Assembly (NCBI GenBank): GCA_027625125.1
Contig: JAQBXG010000067.1
Span: 1 to 8,468 of the forward strand
Length of the DNA stretch: 8,468 nucleotides
Source: Pseudomonadota bacterium
GTDB taxonomy: Bacteria > Pseudomonadota > Alphaproteobacteria > UBA2966 > CAIVPW01
Reading direction: 5' to 3'
The notes under the pieces are model-generated. The model worked only from the letters and a program-made list of their open reading frames with translations, was not told the DNA's origin and did not search any database. A program made the translations under genes and the position numbers. Of the stretch, positions 1 to 6,075 are shown one piece after another (position 1 is the stretch's first letter; the number at the start of each line of letters is the position of its first letter).

Positions 1-1
1 G

Positions 2-649
2 CTGGCGCCGCTGCGGCAACTGTCGCAGCCGGGCCTGTCGGCGTCGGCGCGGGGGCTGGCGTTTCAGATCGCCGAGGGCGTGGGGGCGGTGGCGCGCGCC
101 GCCGTAGAGCCGCAGATCGGCGGACTGTCGGCGGCCGATCGCAAGGCGCTGGCAGTGCGCGGCGTGCGGCTGGGGGCGCTGGCGGCATGGATGCCGGCGA
201 TGGCGCGGAACGGTCGGCCGGAACTGTGCGCGCGGCTGTGGGCGCTGTTTCACGGCACGCGGCCGCCGCCGGAATTGCCCGTTGCCGGGGTTTCGCCGGA
301 AGCCGACGCGGCTTTGCCCGACGGGGTGTACCTGGCCGCCGGCGCGATCGTCCTGGGCGGATACGCGGTGCGGATCGAACGCGCCGAGCGGTTGACGAAT
401 GCGCTGTACCGCCGCGCCGCGAGGGGGCCGGTGGCCCCGGATGCGCAGCTGGCGGCGCTGGCCGGCGGGGATGAAGAAATGCTCAAGGCGGTCGCCGCCG
501 CGCTGGGATTCGCCCGCCGGGATGGCGCGGACGGCGGGCTGGCGCCGGTTGCGCGCCGAGGCGGGCCGCGGGGCGCACGCCTGCCGCGAAACCGACATTC
601 ACCGTTCGCGGCGCTGGCGCGGCACCCGTTGGGCCAGACCGGGAACTGA
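2..649 (+). CDS. C-terminal part of a large helicase-related protein (5' end outside the window)
   Basis: The reading frame is open from the left edge of the window, so this is the 3' end of a longer gene; about 215 residues are visible. The visible part resembles the C-terminal region of the large DEAD/DEAH-type helicases (SUV3/mitochondrial-helicase-like) that precede an S4-domain gene in many alphaproteobacteria: a GLAFQIAEGVG segment, then LSAADRKALAVRGVRLGA, a P-rich turn, LPDGVYLAAGAIVLGGYAVRIERAERL, and a short tail containing HSPFAALA. The helicase motor motifs (Walker A, DExH) would lie upstream and are not seen, so the helicase label rests on family resemblance and gene order. The stop TGA shares its last base with the ATG of the next gene, which suggests translational coupling. 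An internal GTG at 80 is only an in-frame valine and not a credible start, because the family similarity continues upstream of it. Confidence 0.75.
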   Translation: MAPLRQLSQPGLSASARGLAFQIAEGVGAVARAAVEPQIGGLSAADRKALAVRGVRLGALAAWMPAMARNGRPELCARLWALFHGTRPPPELPVAGVSPEADAALPDGVYLAAGAIVLGGYAVRIERAERLTNALYRRAARGPVAPDAQLAALAGGDEEMLKAVAAALGFARRDGADGGLAPVARRGGPRGARLPRNRHSPFAALARHPLGQTGN

Positions 650-1014
650 TGGCGGAGGCCCTGCGCGCCGACCGCTGGCTGTGGTTCGCGAGGCTGTTCA
701 AGAGCCGGACGATGGCCGCCGAGGCATGTGCGGCGCGGCGCATCCGCCGCAACGGCCAGGTGATGGCCAAATCCAACCAGCTGTTGCGTCCCGGCGACGT
801 GTTGACCTGGGCCGACGACGCCCGCGTGCGGGTGATCCGGGTCGTCGCCATCGCCACCCGCCGTGGCCCGGCGGCGGAAGCGCGCACGATGTACGAGGAT
901 ATGTCCGCCGCCGTGACCAGGCCGCCGGTGGAGGGGATTCGCCGGACGCCGGGGTCGGGCCGCCCGACCAAGGCCGACCGCCGCGCGACCGAGCGGCTGC
1001 GCGGCCGGAACTGA
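649..1014 (+). CDS. S4-domain RNA-binding protein (HslR-like)
   Basis: A 121-residue protein. Residues about 6-50 form an S4 RNA-binding fold: RADRWLWFARLFKSRTMAAEAC, then RRIRRNGQVMAKSNQLLRPGDVL, the typical alpha-L pattern of S4 proteins related to Hsp15 (HslR), which binds 50S subunits carrying a stalled nascent chain. The rest is basic, with MYEDMS near residue 81 and a GRPTKADRRATERLR tail (residues 104-118), a tail I associate with alphaproteobacterial members. The length fits this small family. The ATG start overlaps the upstream helicase stop by one base (TGATG), so the two are probably translated together. A role in ribosome rescue or heat-shock recovery is known for E. coli Hsp15; its application here is inference. 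An HslR-like protein in the same neighbourhood as an rpoH gene would fit a heat-stress theme. Confidence 0.85.
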   Translation: MAEALRADRWLWFARLFKSRTMAAEACAARRIRRNGQVMAKSNQLLRPGDVLTWADDARVRVIRVVAIATRRGPAAEARTMYEDMSAAVTRPPVEGIRRTPGSGRPTKADRRATERLRGRN

Positions 1015-1020
1015 CCCCCG

Positions 1021-1072
1021 GCGGCGGGTTGCCGCCGCAAGTTGGCAGGTTGTCGCGGCGGGTTGCCGCCGC
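1021..1072 (+). repeat. Tandem pair of identical 18-base hairpin-forming repeats
   Basis: The 18-base sequence GCGGCGGGTTGCCGCCGC occurs at 1021-1038 and again, without a mismatch, at 1055-1072 (34 bases start to start). Each copy can fold into a hairpin with a 7-base-pair GC-only stem (GCGGCGG with CCGCCGC) and a GTTG loop. They fill most of the 84-base gap between the S4 gene and the TerB gene. No T-run follows either stem, so they do not look like ordinary intrinsic terminators. They may be REP-like elements, RNA-stability hairpins or a local duplication; the sequence alone does not decide this. Confidence 0.75.
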
Positions 1073-1098
1073 GATCGGGGCCATGGTATCGCAGGTCG

Positions 1099-1551
1099 AT
1101 GATCAACCGCATCCGGGCGCTGTTTGCCGGCGACGATTCCGGCCAGCCGCCCCAAGATCCGGACAAGCGCCTGGCCGCCGCCGTGCTGTTGGTGGAATCC
1201 GCCTGCGCCGACGGCGCGTTCGACGACGACGAACGGGCGACCGTCGCCGAAATCCTGCGGCGGCAGTTCGAACTTTCGGATGAGGAAACCGCGACGCTGC
1301 TGGCCGAGGCGGTCCGGGAGCAGTCCAACGCCAACCACCTGGTGCGGTTTACACGCAGGATCAAGGAGACGGTTCCGATCGAGGAGCGCGGCGAACTGAT
1401 CGAGCTGCTGTGGGAGGTGGCCTATGCCGACGGCATCGTCCACGCCTATGAATCGAACCTGTTGCGCCGCCTTGCCGGGCTTCTTTATGTTTCGGACAGC
1501 GAAAGCGGCGAGGCCCGCAAACGGGTGCTCGCGCGGCTTGGAATCGACTAG
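1099..1551 (+). CDS. TerB-like (tellurite resistance TerB family) protein
   Basis: A 150-residue, mostly helical and acidic protein without signal peptide or membrane segment, so probably cytoplasmic. It shows the TerB/DjlA-N-terminal-like pattern: RLAAAVLLVESACADGAFDDDERATVAEILRRQF (residues 24-57) and a second half ERGELIELLWEVAYADGIVHAYESNLLRRLAGLLYVSD (97-133). The two ADG-x-acidic segments (37-46 and 110-118) are the internal repeat that in TerB folds can bind metal. Single-domain members are common in proteobacteria and have no settled function; tellurite resistance should not be inferred. The ATG at 1099 is chosen because the family similarity begins there; an upstream in-frame ATG at 1042 would translate through the hairpin repeats. 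The Shine-Dalgarno sequence is weak (GCAGG). fdxA follows 30 bases after the stop. Confidence 0.8.
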   Translation: MINRIRALFAGDDSGQPPQDPDKRLAAAVLLVESACADGAFDDDERATVAEILRRQFELSDEETATLLAEAVREQSNANHLVRFTRRIKETVPIEERGELIELLWEVAYADGIVHAYESNLLRRLAGLLYVSDSESGEARKRVLARLGID

Positions 1552-1581
1552 ACACCCCGCGGGGCATTCAGGAGTTCGGGC

Positions 1582-1920
1582 ATGACGTATGTCGTCAACG
1601 AGAATTGCATCAAGTGCAAGTACACCGACTGCGTCGAAGTGTGCCCGGTGGATTGCTTCTATGAGGGGGAAAACATGCTGGTGATCCACCCCGAGGAATG
1701 CATCGATTGCGGGGTGTGCGAGCCCGAATGCCCAGTCGATGCAATTGTGCCGGACACCACCGGGGACGACGTCGAAAAGTGGATCGAATTGAACCGCAAG
1801 TACGCCGAGACCTGGCCGAACATCACCCGGCTGAAACCGGCGCTGGCCGAGGCCGAGGAGTTCAAGGACCAGAAGGACAAGATGAGGTTCTTTTCGGAGA
1901 AGCCCGGCGGCGGCGAGTAG
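1582..1920 (+). CDS. fdxA: Seven-iron ferredoxin FdxA ([3Fe-4S] plus [4Fe-4S])
   Basis: A 112-residue soluble electron carrier, the usual length for the Azotobacter FdI-like family. Cysteines are at 9, 12, 17, 21, 25, 40, 43, 46 and 50. By alignment with Azotobacter vinelandii FdI, C9, C17 and C50 would bind the [3Fe-4S] cluster; C21 with C40, C43 and C46 would bind the [4Fe-4S] cluster; C12 and C25 would be the free cysteines. The C-terminal tail (EKWIELNRKYAETWPNI, then an acidic/basic helix) is also typical. The start is well supported by AGGAG at 1570-1574, seven bases before the ATG. A 10-base palindrome (CCCCGCGGGG, 1555-1564) lies between the TerB stop and this ribosome-binding site. 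The redox partner is not evident in the window. Confidence 0.95.
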   Translation: MTYVVNENCIKCKYTDCVEVCPVDCFYEGENMLVIHPEECIDCGVCEPECPVDAIVPDTTGDDVEKWIELNRKYAETWPNITRLKPALAEAEEFKDQKDKMRFFSEKPGGGE

Positions 1921-1922
1921 CG

Positions 1923-1943
1923 CCCGGCCGGTATGGGGCCGGG
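1923..1943 (+). terminator. Possible terminator or attenuator hairpin after fdxA
   Basis: CCCGGCC at 1923-1929 can pair with GGCCGGG at 1937-1943 around a seven-base loop, starting three bases after the fdxA stop. What follows is GCCGGATTTG rather than a clear T-run, so it is at best a weak intrinsic terminator; it could instead protect the 3' end of the mRNA. Confidence 0.4.
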
Positions 1944-1953
1944 GCCGGATTTG

Positions 1954-1962
1954 TGCTATACT
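1954..1962 (+). promoter_or_regulatory. Likely extended -10 promoter for carD
   Basis: TGCTATACT matches an extended -10 element (TGn plus TATACT, five of six matches to TATAAT). No good -35 is seen at the right distance, which is usual for extended -10 promoters. Transcription would start near 1969 and give a leader of roughly 220 bases before carD. It lies just after the hairpin that may end the fdxA transcript. Confidence 0.5.
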
Positions 1963-2098
1963 GGCTTCGTTGCGACATTCTGCAAATCTTCACGCCGCCC
2001 GTGGATGCGGCCAGTGGCGGCGGCCCGCGGTTTCAGCGCGTCCGGGACGCGGGCGGTCCGGAACACGGGCCGGGTCAGATAAACGCACGGCGGGCGAA

Positions 2099-2134
2099 CG
2101 GTTCGGCGCCCGGCGTCGACACCGTTCCGAACCG
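2099..2134 (+). promoter_or_regulatory. Inverted repeat in the carD leader
   Basis: CGGTTCGG at 2099-2106 is the exact reverse complement of CCGAACCG at 2127-2134, with a 20-base loop. A related element, GGTCCGGAAC near 2054-2063, could pair with GTTCCGAACC (2124-2133) with one mismatch, so two mutually exclusive foldings of the leader are possible. Function is unknown; GC-rich DNA makes such pairs fairly common by chance. Confidence 0.3.
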
Positions 2135-2191
2135 CGCCCGGAAACTTGCCGGGATGGATCGCCGGGACACCTTGCTGGGAAACCTCGCTGG

Positions 2192-2698
2192 ATGAGCACC
2201 AAGAAGACAAAACGCGGATTTCGTCCGAAAGACTACATCGTGTATCCGACCCACGGCGTCGGCTACATCAAGTCGATCGAGAAACAGGAAATCGCCGGAA
2301 CCGATGTCGATCTGTTCGTCATCAGTTTCGAGAAGGACAAGATGACGTTGCGGGTTCCGGTCGGCAATGCCGAGCATGTCGGCATGCGGAAGCTGTCGAC
2401 GCCAAAGATCATGGACACGGCGCTTTCGACGCTGAAGGGGCGCGCCCGCGTCAAGCGGACGATGTGGAGCCGCCGCGCCCAGGAATACGAGGCCAAGATC
2501 AACTCCGGCGATCCGGTGTTGATCGCCGAGGTCGTGCGCGACCTGCATCGCAGCGCGAACCAGCCGGACCAGTCCTATAGCGAACGGCAGATCTACGAGG
2601 CGGCGCTGGAACGGCTGGCGCGGGAGTTGGCGGCGGTGGAAAAGATCGACGAGGAAGCCGCGACCGCACGGCTCGAGAAACTGTTGCAGGCCGCCTGA
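2192..2698 (+). CDS. CarD-family RNA polymerase-binding transcription regulator
   Basis: A 168-residue protein. Residues about 10-65 form the RNA polymerase beta-subunit interaction domain of the CarD/TRCF type (DYIVYPTHGVGYIKSIEKQEI, then LFVISFEKDKMTLRVPV). The remainder is the helical DNA-binding domain, with W92 in RTMWSRRAQEYE at the position of the conserved tryptophan that, in actinobacterial and Thermus CarD, wedges into the upstream edge of the -10 element. Known family members stabilise the open promoter complex, particularly at rRNA and stress-related promoters. The ATG at 2192 is chosen because similarity begins with MSTKKTK; the frame stays open upstream to 1970 but that stretch has no family resemblance. 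The ribosome-binding site is weak. A 13-codon upstream frame (from ATG 2154) ends in an ATGA overlap with this start, so coupled translation is possible. Confidence 0.93.
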   Translation: MSTKKTKRGFRPKDYIVYPTHGVGYIKSIEKQEIAGTDVDLFVISFEKDKMTLRVPVGNAEHVGMRKLSTPKIMDTALSTLKGRARVKRTMWSRRAQEYEAKINSGDPVLIAEVVRDLHRSANQPDQSYSERQIYEAALERLARELAAVEKIDEEAATARLEKLLQAA

Positions 2699-2752
2699 CG
2701 CCCCCGCGGGTGCGGCGGTCGAAGCGCCCGGGGACCACGGATCCGGCTCAGC

Positions 2753-3559
2753 ATGCGCAACGAAACCGATAGCCGGTTCGCGGTTCTGGGCGGCGGCCGC
2801 CGCGTATGGGCGGTGGGTGCGATTCATGGCGAAGCCGGCAGGCTGCGCGCGCTTCATGACGCATTGAACGAACGGTTCGAGCCCGGCGACCGGCTTGTCT
2901 ATCTCGGCAACTTTCTCGGTCATGGCGTCCATGTCGTGGCGGCGGAGAACGAGATGCTGCGCCAGCGCATCGCGATCCTGTCCCGTCCCGGCGCCGATCC
3001 CGAGGACATTGCGTATCTGCGCGGCGCACAGGAAGAAATGTGGCGCAAACTGATGCAGTTGCAGTTCGCCCCCGGACCCGGCGAGGTTCTGGACTGGATG
3101 CTGGGCCAGGGCGTCGACGCGACCCTGCGGGCCTATGGGCAGAACGCCCAGGACGGACGCGCGGCGTGCCGCGAGGGCGCGCTCGCGATCGCCAGGTGGA
3201 CGACGCAGATTCGCGCTGCGGTGCATGGACATCCGGGTCACGACGAGCTGATGTCGGCGCTGCGCCGCGCCGCCTTCACCGCCGACGGCGAATTGCTGTT
3301 CGTTGCCGCCGGCATCGATCCCGGCCGACCGCTCGGGCAGCAGGGCGACACATTCTGGTGGGGATCGGGGTTTTTTGCCGGCATCGAGGCGTCGTATTCT
3401 GGATACCGCCGCATCGTTCGCGGCCATGACCGCTCCGGCGGCGCGCTGGATCTGGAATCCTATGCCGTGACGCTGGATGGAGGATGCGGCCGCGGCGGAA
3501 CGTTGGCGGCGGCGTGTTTCGGCCTGGACGGCGCGATGCTGGATTGGCTGGAAGCCTGA
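2753..3559 (+). CDS. Metallophosphoesterase-fold protein with degenerate active site (probable pseudo-phosphatase)
   Basis: A 268-residue protein with the order of motifs of calcineurin-like serine/threonine phosphatases, but most expected metal ligands are changed. GDxHG appears as GAIHG (residues 22-26; Asp to Ala at 23, His25 kept). GDxxDRG appears as GNFLGHG (52-58; Asp to Asn at 53, Asp to Gly at 56, Arg to His at 57). GNHE appears as GAQE (91-94). The later VHAG appears as VAAG (184-187; His to Ala at 185). RGH is kept (223-225). Flanking segments remain normal for the fold (GDRLVYLG before the second motif, GIDPGRPLGQQGDTFWW after the fourth), so the frame is intact and the changes are confined to catalytic positions. 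Catalysis by the normal two-metal mechanism is therefore unlikely; a binding or regulatory role is inference. The gene lies 54 bases after carD and before rpoH, with a weak ribosome-binding site. Confidence 0.8.
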   Translation: MRNETDSRFAVLGGGRRVWAVGAIHGEAGRLRALHDALNERFEPGDRLVYLGNFLGHGVHVVAAENEMLRQRIAILSRPGADPEDIAYLRGAQEEMWRKLMQLQFAPGPGEVLDWMLGQGVDATLRAYGQNAQDGRAACREGALAIARWTTQIRAAVHGHPGHDELMSALRRAAFTADGELLFVAAGIDPGRPLGQQGDTFWWGSGFFAGIEASYSGYRRIVRGHDRSGGALDLESYAVTLDGGCGRGGTLAAACFGLDGAMLDWLEA

Positions 3560-3637
3560 CGCAGCATTTCCGACTAATACGATGCTATGGACTGGGATAA
3601 TCGGCAACAACTGCCGGGATTCTGTCATTCCTGTCTG

Positions 3638-3666
3638 TTGCCATACCCGACCAAACCGGTTATATA
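3638..3666 (+). promoter_or_regulatory. Sigma-70-like promoter for rpoH
   Basis: TTGCCA at 3638-3643, a 17-base spacer and TATATA at 3661-3666 give a good match to the -35/-10 consensus at the ideal distance. The predicted transcription start near 3673 leaves a short leader of about 27 bases before the ATG at 3700. Immediately upstream, CGGCA (3602-3606) can pair with TGCCG (3612-3616), a small hairpin that might end the preceding transcript. No convincing heat-shock sigma (RpoH-type) or EcfG-type promoter is seen here. Confidence 0.6.
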
Positions 3667-3699
3667 TTGCCGGGCATTCTCACCCCTTGCGACACCGCC

Positions 3700-4578
3700 A
3701 TGAGCTATCTGGAGCCTGCGCAGACTCGCCGTTCCGACCGCGCATACATCCGCACGGCGATGCGAGTGCCGTTGCTTTCCCGCGAAGAGGAACAGCGGCT
3801 GGCCGTGTTGTGGCGCCGCGACGGCGACGAGGCGGCCTTGCACGCGCTGGTTACGCCGTATCTGCGTCTGGTCATCAGCGCCGCGACGCGGTTTCGGAGG
3901 TATGGCCTGCCGGTCGCCGATCTGGTGCAGGAAGGCAATGTCGGACTGATGCAGGCGGCGGCGCGCTTCGAACCGGAGCGCGACGTTCGGTTTTCGACCT
4001 ACGCCACATGGTGGATCCGATCGTCGATTCAGGAATTCGTGCTGCGGAACTGGTCGATCGTGCGCACCGGTACAACCGCCGCGCAGAAATCGTTGTTCTT
4101 CAATCTGCGTCGATTGCAGGCGCGGATCGCCGACAAGGCGCCGCTGGCGCAAACCCGCCTGGCGCGGCAGCAATCGATCGCCCGCACGCTGGGGGTGCCG
4201 TTGCGCGACGTCGCGGCGATGGAACAACGCCTGCAGGGGCCGGACCGGTCGCTGAACGCGCCGTTGACCGATGACGCCGACGGCGAATGGCAGGACATCC
4301 TGCCCGACGACGGGCCGGGACCGGAGGAACTCGTCGCCGCCGCCCACGACGGCGCGGCGCGGCGCGGCTGGATCGAGACGGCGGTTTCCGGGCTGTCGCC
4401 CCGGGAGCAGAAAATCATCCGCGAGCGGCGGATGGCGGACGACGGCACGACACTGGAATCCCTCGGCGTCGTGTTGGGGATCAGCAAAGAGCGCGTGCGG
4501 CAGATCGAGCAGGAGGCGCTGGAGAAATTGCGCCACGCATTGCTGTCGCACGCCGACGGCGCGGAGTTGATGAGCTGA
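3700..4578 (+). CDS. rpoH: RNA polymerase sigma factor RpoH family (sigma-32, possibly the RpoH2 type)
   Basis: A 292-residue sigma factor of the normal RpoH length. Region 2 spans about residues 45-120, with the core-binding DLVQEGNVGLMQAA (74-87) and the -10-recognition segment RFSTYATWWIRSSIQEFVLRNW (97-118). The diagnostic RpoH box follows as AQKSLFFNLRRLQ (128-140), which in E. coli RpoH takes part in core binding and FtsH/chaperone control. Region 4 runs from LSPREQKIIRERR (232-244) to the helix-turn-helix ISKERVRQIEQEALEKLR (261-278). The ATG at 3700 starts the MSYLEP sequence; an earlier TTG at 3667 would fall inside the promoter. Many alphaproteobacteria carry two rpoH genes, one next to rluD; this copy, near carD and fdxA, may be the second (RpoH2) that in Rhodobacter answers to singlet oxygen. 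That subtype call is inference from context. Its stop faces that of the M48 gene 24 bases away. Confidence 0.93.
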   Translation: MSYLEPAQTRRSDRAYIRTAMRVPLLSREEEQRLAVLWRRDGDEAALHALVTPYLRLVISAATRFRRYGLPVADLVQEGNVGLMQAAARFEPERDVRFSTYATWWIRSSIQEFVLRNWSIVRTGTTAAQKSLFFNLRRLQARIADKAPLAQTRLARQQSIARTLGVPLRDVAAMEQRLQGPDRSLNAPLTDDADGEWQDILPDDGPGPEELVAAAHDGAARRGWIETAVSGLSPREQKIIRERRMADDGTTLESLGVVLGISKERVRQIEQEALEKLRHALLSHADGAELMS

Positions 4579-4602
4579 TTGCGGCGCCGCGCGTTGACCC
4601 GT

Positions 4603-6075
4603 TCAGGGAACGACGACCTTGACCTGCCGGCCGGGCGTCAGCGCCTCGCCCGGCGCCAGATCGTTCAGCATGCGGAACCATTCGAGCGGATGATTGAGCA
4701 TCCGCATCGTCGCCCCCAGGGACTCCGGCGTCATGCCCGGCTCGACGGTGACGACCTGAAGATGCAGCGGGCGCAGCGCCTGCGCCTCTTGTGGGGACAG
4801 ACGGCGGAACGATAGCGGCGCCTGCCAGACGCTTTCGGCCACGGCGTCGGACAACGTGGACGGCAGCCAGAAGCTGAAACGGAACAGGGTGCGCGACGTA
4901 ACCTGAACGACGCCGAGGTACAGGCGCGGTTCGGTGCTGCCGGTCGCCGGCATCGCCCGCGCCAGGGCGCCGGGCAGGCCGTTGATCTCCAGCCGTTGCG
5001 CGGATTCCATCTGGATGCGGAATCCGGCGACCCGGCCCAGGTAATCGACAAGGTCCGAATTGAACGTGCGGCGGTGGGTATAGGAATCAAAGCGCATCGA
5101 TGCGCCCGACGGACCCTCGGCGGTGATCAGGCGTCCGGCATAGGTGAAATGAAAGCCGGGCGGAAGTTCGAACGTGATGCGCCGCCGCGCATCATAATAT
5201 GCGTTGCCGGTCACGTATCCCGCCTCGGGGCGGGGGCCGAACACGATCCCGTCCAGAACCGACATCAACGAGCCGCCCGCGGCCGGCGCCGGATCGTAGG
5301 CGTCGCTGCCGGACTCGAGATAGGCCGGGCCGGGGAACCCGCCCGCCGGTCCGGCGGGCGGCACCATATCGACGAACAGCTCCCGCGCCATGCCGGTGGC
5401 GAGCTCGGCCCGTTCGATCAGCGCCGGGTGGGTGACATCGGTTTCGTCGCGCACGCGGCTTGTGCCGCTGGTGATGCTGACTTCGTCGTGCCAGCGCACC
5501 AGGTTCAGGAACCGACCCTGTGCGAAGGGATCGTATCCGGCCGCGATCAAGATCGGGATGCTGAGCGCGTCCGCCTCCAGCTCCTGGTCCCGGGTGAAGG
5601 CATTGAGGATGTCGGCGTCCGCAAGGTCGGGATTGCCAAGCTCGCGGCGCATCGCGTCCCTTTGGGCCCCGTGGCGCGAAAACACATGGACCAGTTCATG
5701 GGCGAGGACGGCGGCGAGTTCGTCTTCGGAATTGGCCAGCGCGAGCATGCCGCGGCTGACATAGACGTATCCGCCCCCCTGGGTGAAGGCGAAGACGTCA
5801 GCCGCATCGATGACGGTGAAATTGAAGCGGTAGCCGCCGCTGCCGTGCGCCCGGATCAGCGCCTGGCCGACCGCCCGGACATAGGCCGTGAGTTCCGGGT
5901 CACGGTATTCGCCGCCGAAACGGCGGAGGATCTCGGCATGTTGCTCGGCGGCGATGCGGGCTTCCATCACCGGGCTGGGGGCCAGGCGGACCTGCGCCCA
6001 AGCTGCGCCCGCCGGCGCAAAAGCCGCGGCTAGAAAGAGCGCCCCAAGCAGCGCTCGGGAGGAAATGGCTCTCAT
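4603..6075 (-). CDS. Secreted M48-family zinc metalloprotease with LysM-like C-terminal tail
   Basis: A 490-residue protein with a signal peptide (positive start MRAISSR, hydrophobic core LLGALFLAAAFA, likely cleavage after AWA, near residue 27), so periplasmic or secreted. The zinc site is the HELVH motif (H126, E127, H130), with the third ligand supplied from QELEADAL (164-171). A THP motif (215-217) corresponds to the fourth-site histidine described in BepA. The middle (about 280-430) holds the ITFELPPGFHF and RFDSY region shared by alphaproteobacterial M48 proteins. The last 55 residues (VVTVEPGMTPESLG to LTPGRQVKVVV) resemble a LysM-like peptidoglycan-binding tail. There are no TPR repeats of the BepA kind. 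The family is linked to envelope protein quality control. Its ATG overlaps the stop of the upstream nuclease gene (ATGA), indicating coupled translation. Confidence 0.9.
   Translation of the reverse strand: MRAISSRALLGALFLAAAFAPAGAAWAQVRLAPSPVMEARIAAEQHAEILRRFGGEYRDPELTAYVRAVGQALIRAHGSGGYRFNFTVIDAADVFAFTQGGGYVYVSRGMLALANSEDELAAVLAHELVHVFSRHGAQRDAMRRELGNPDLADADILNAFTRDQELEADALSIPILIAAGYDPFAQGRFLNLVRWHDEVSITSGTSRVRDETDVTHPALIERAELATGMARELFVDMVPPAGPAGGFPGPAYLESGSDAYDPAPAAGGSLMSVLDGIVFGPRPEAGYVTGNAYYDARRRITFELPPGFHFTYAGRLITAEGPSGASMRFDSYTHRRTFNSDLVDYLGRVAGFRIQMESAQRLEINGLPGALARAMPATGSTEPRLYLGVVQVTSRTLFRFSFWLPSTLSDAVAESVWQAPLSFRRLSPQEAQALRPLHLQVVTVEPGMTPESLGATMRMLNHPLEWFRMLNDLAPGEALTPGRQVKVVVP

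Noticed and set aside
1099..1551. Tellurite resistance function for the TerB-like gene
   Set aside because: No terC, terD or terZ-type neighbours are present; single TerB-domain proteins are widespread and not tied to tellurite.
250..1689. Long minus-strand open frame (about 479 codons) opposite the helicase, S4 and TerB genes
   Set aside because: It is a mirror frame produced by high GC at third codon positions; its translation is low-complexity (R, P, A, H rich) and matches no family, while the plus-strand genes have clear motifs.
2005..2082. A 25-codon frame in the carD leader
   Set aside because: No ribosome-binding site and an arginine/alanine-rich composition typical of random GC-rich frames; only the 2154-2195 mini-frame touches the carD start.
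3367..3376. GGGGTTTTTT run in the phosphatase-fold gene as a slippage or frameshift site
   Set aside because: The zero frame continues with normal family sequence on both sides and neither shifted frame gives a meaningful extension.
2075..3628. Long minus-strand open frame (about 517 codons) opposite carD and the phosphatase-fold gene
   Set aside because: It covers two well-supported plus-strand genes and runs through the rpoH and carD control regions; the translated sequence has no recognisable domain.
4581..4590. GCGGCGCCGC palindrome between the convergent rpoH and M48 genes as a bidirectional terminator
   Set aside because: The stem has no loop room for more than a 3-base-pair hairpin and there is no T-run on either side.
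4996..6033. Plus-strand open frame (about 345 codons) inside the M48 protease gene
   Set aside because: It is the antisense shadow of the protease, which has a signal peptide, HELVH zinc motif and C-terminal tail in its own frame.
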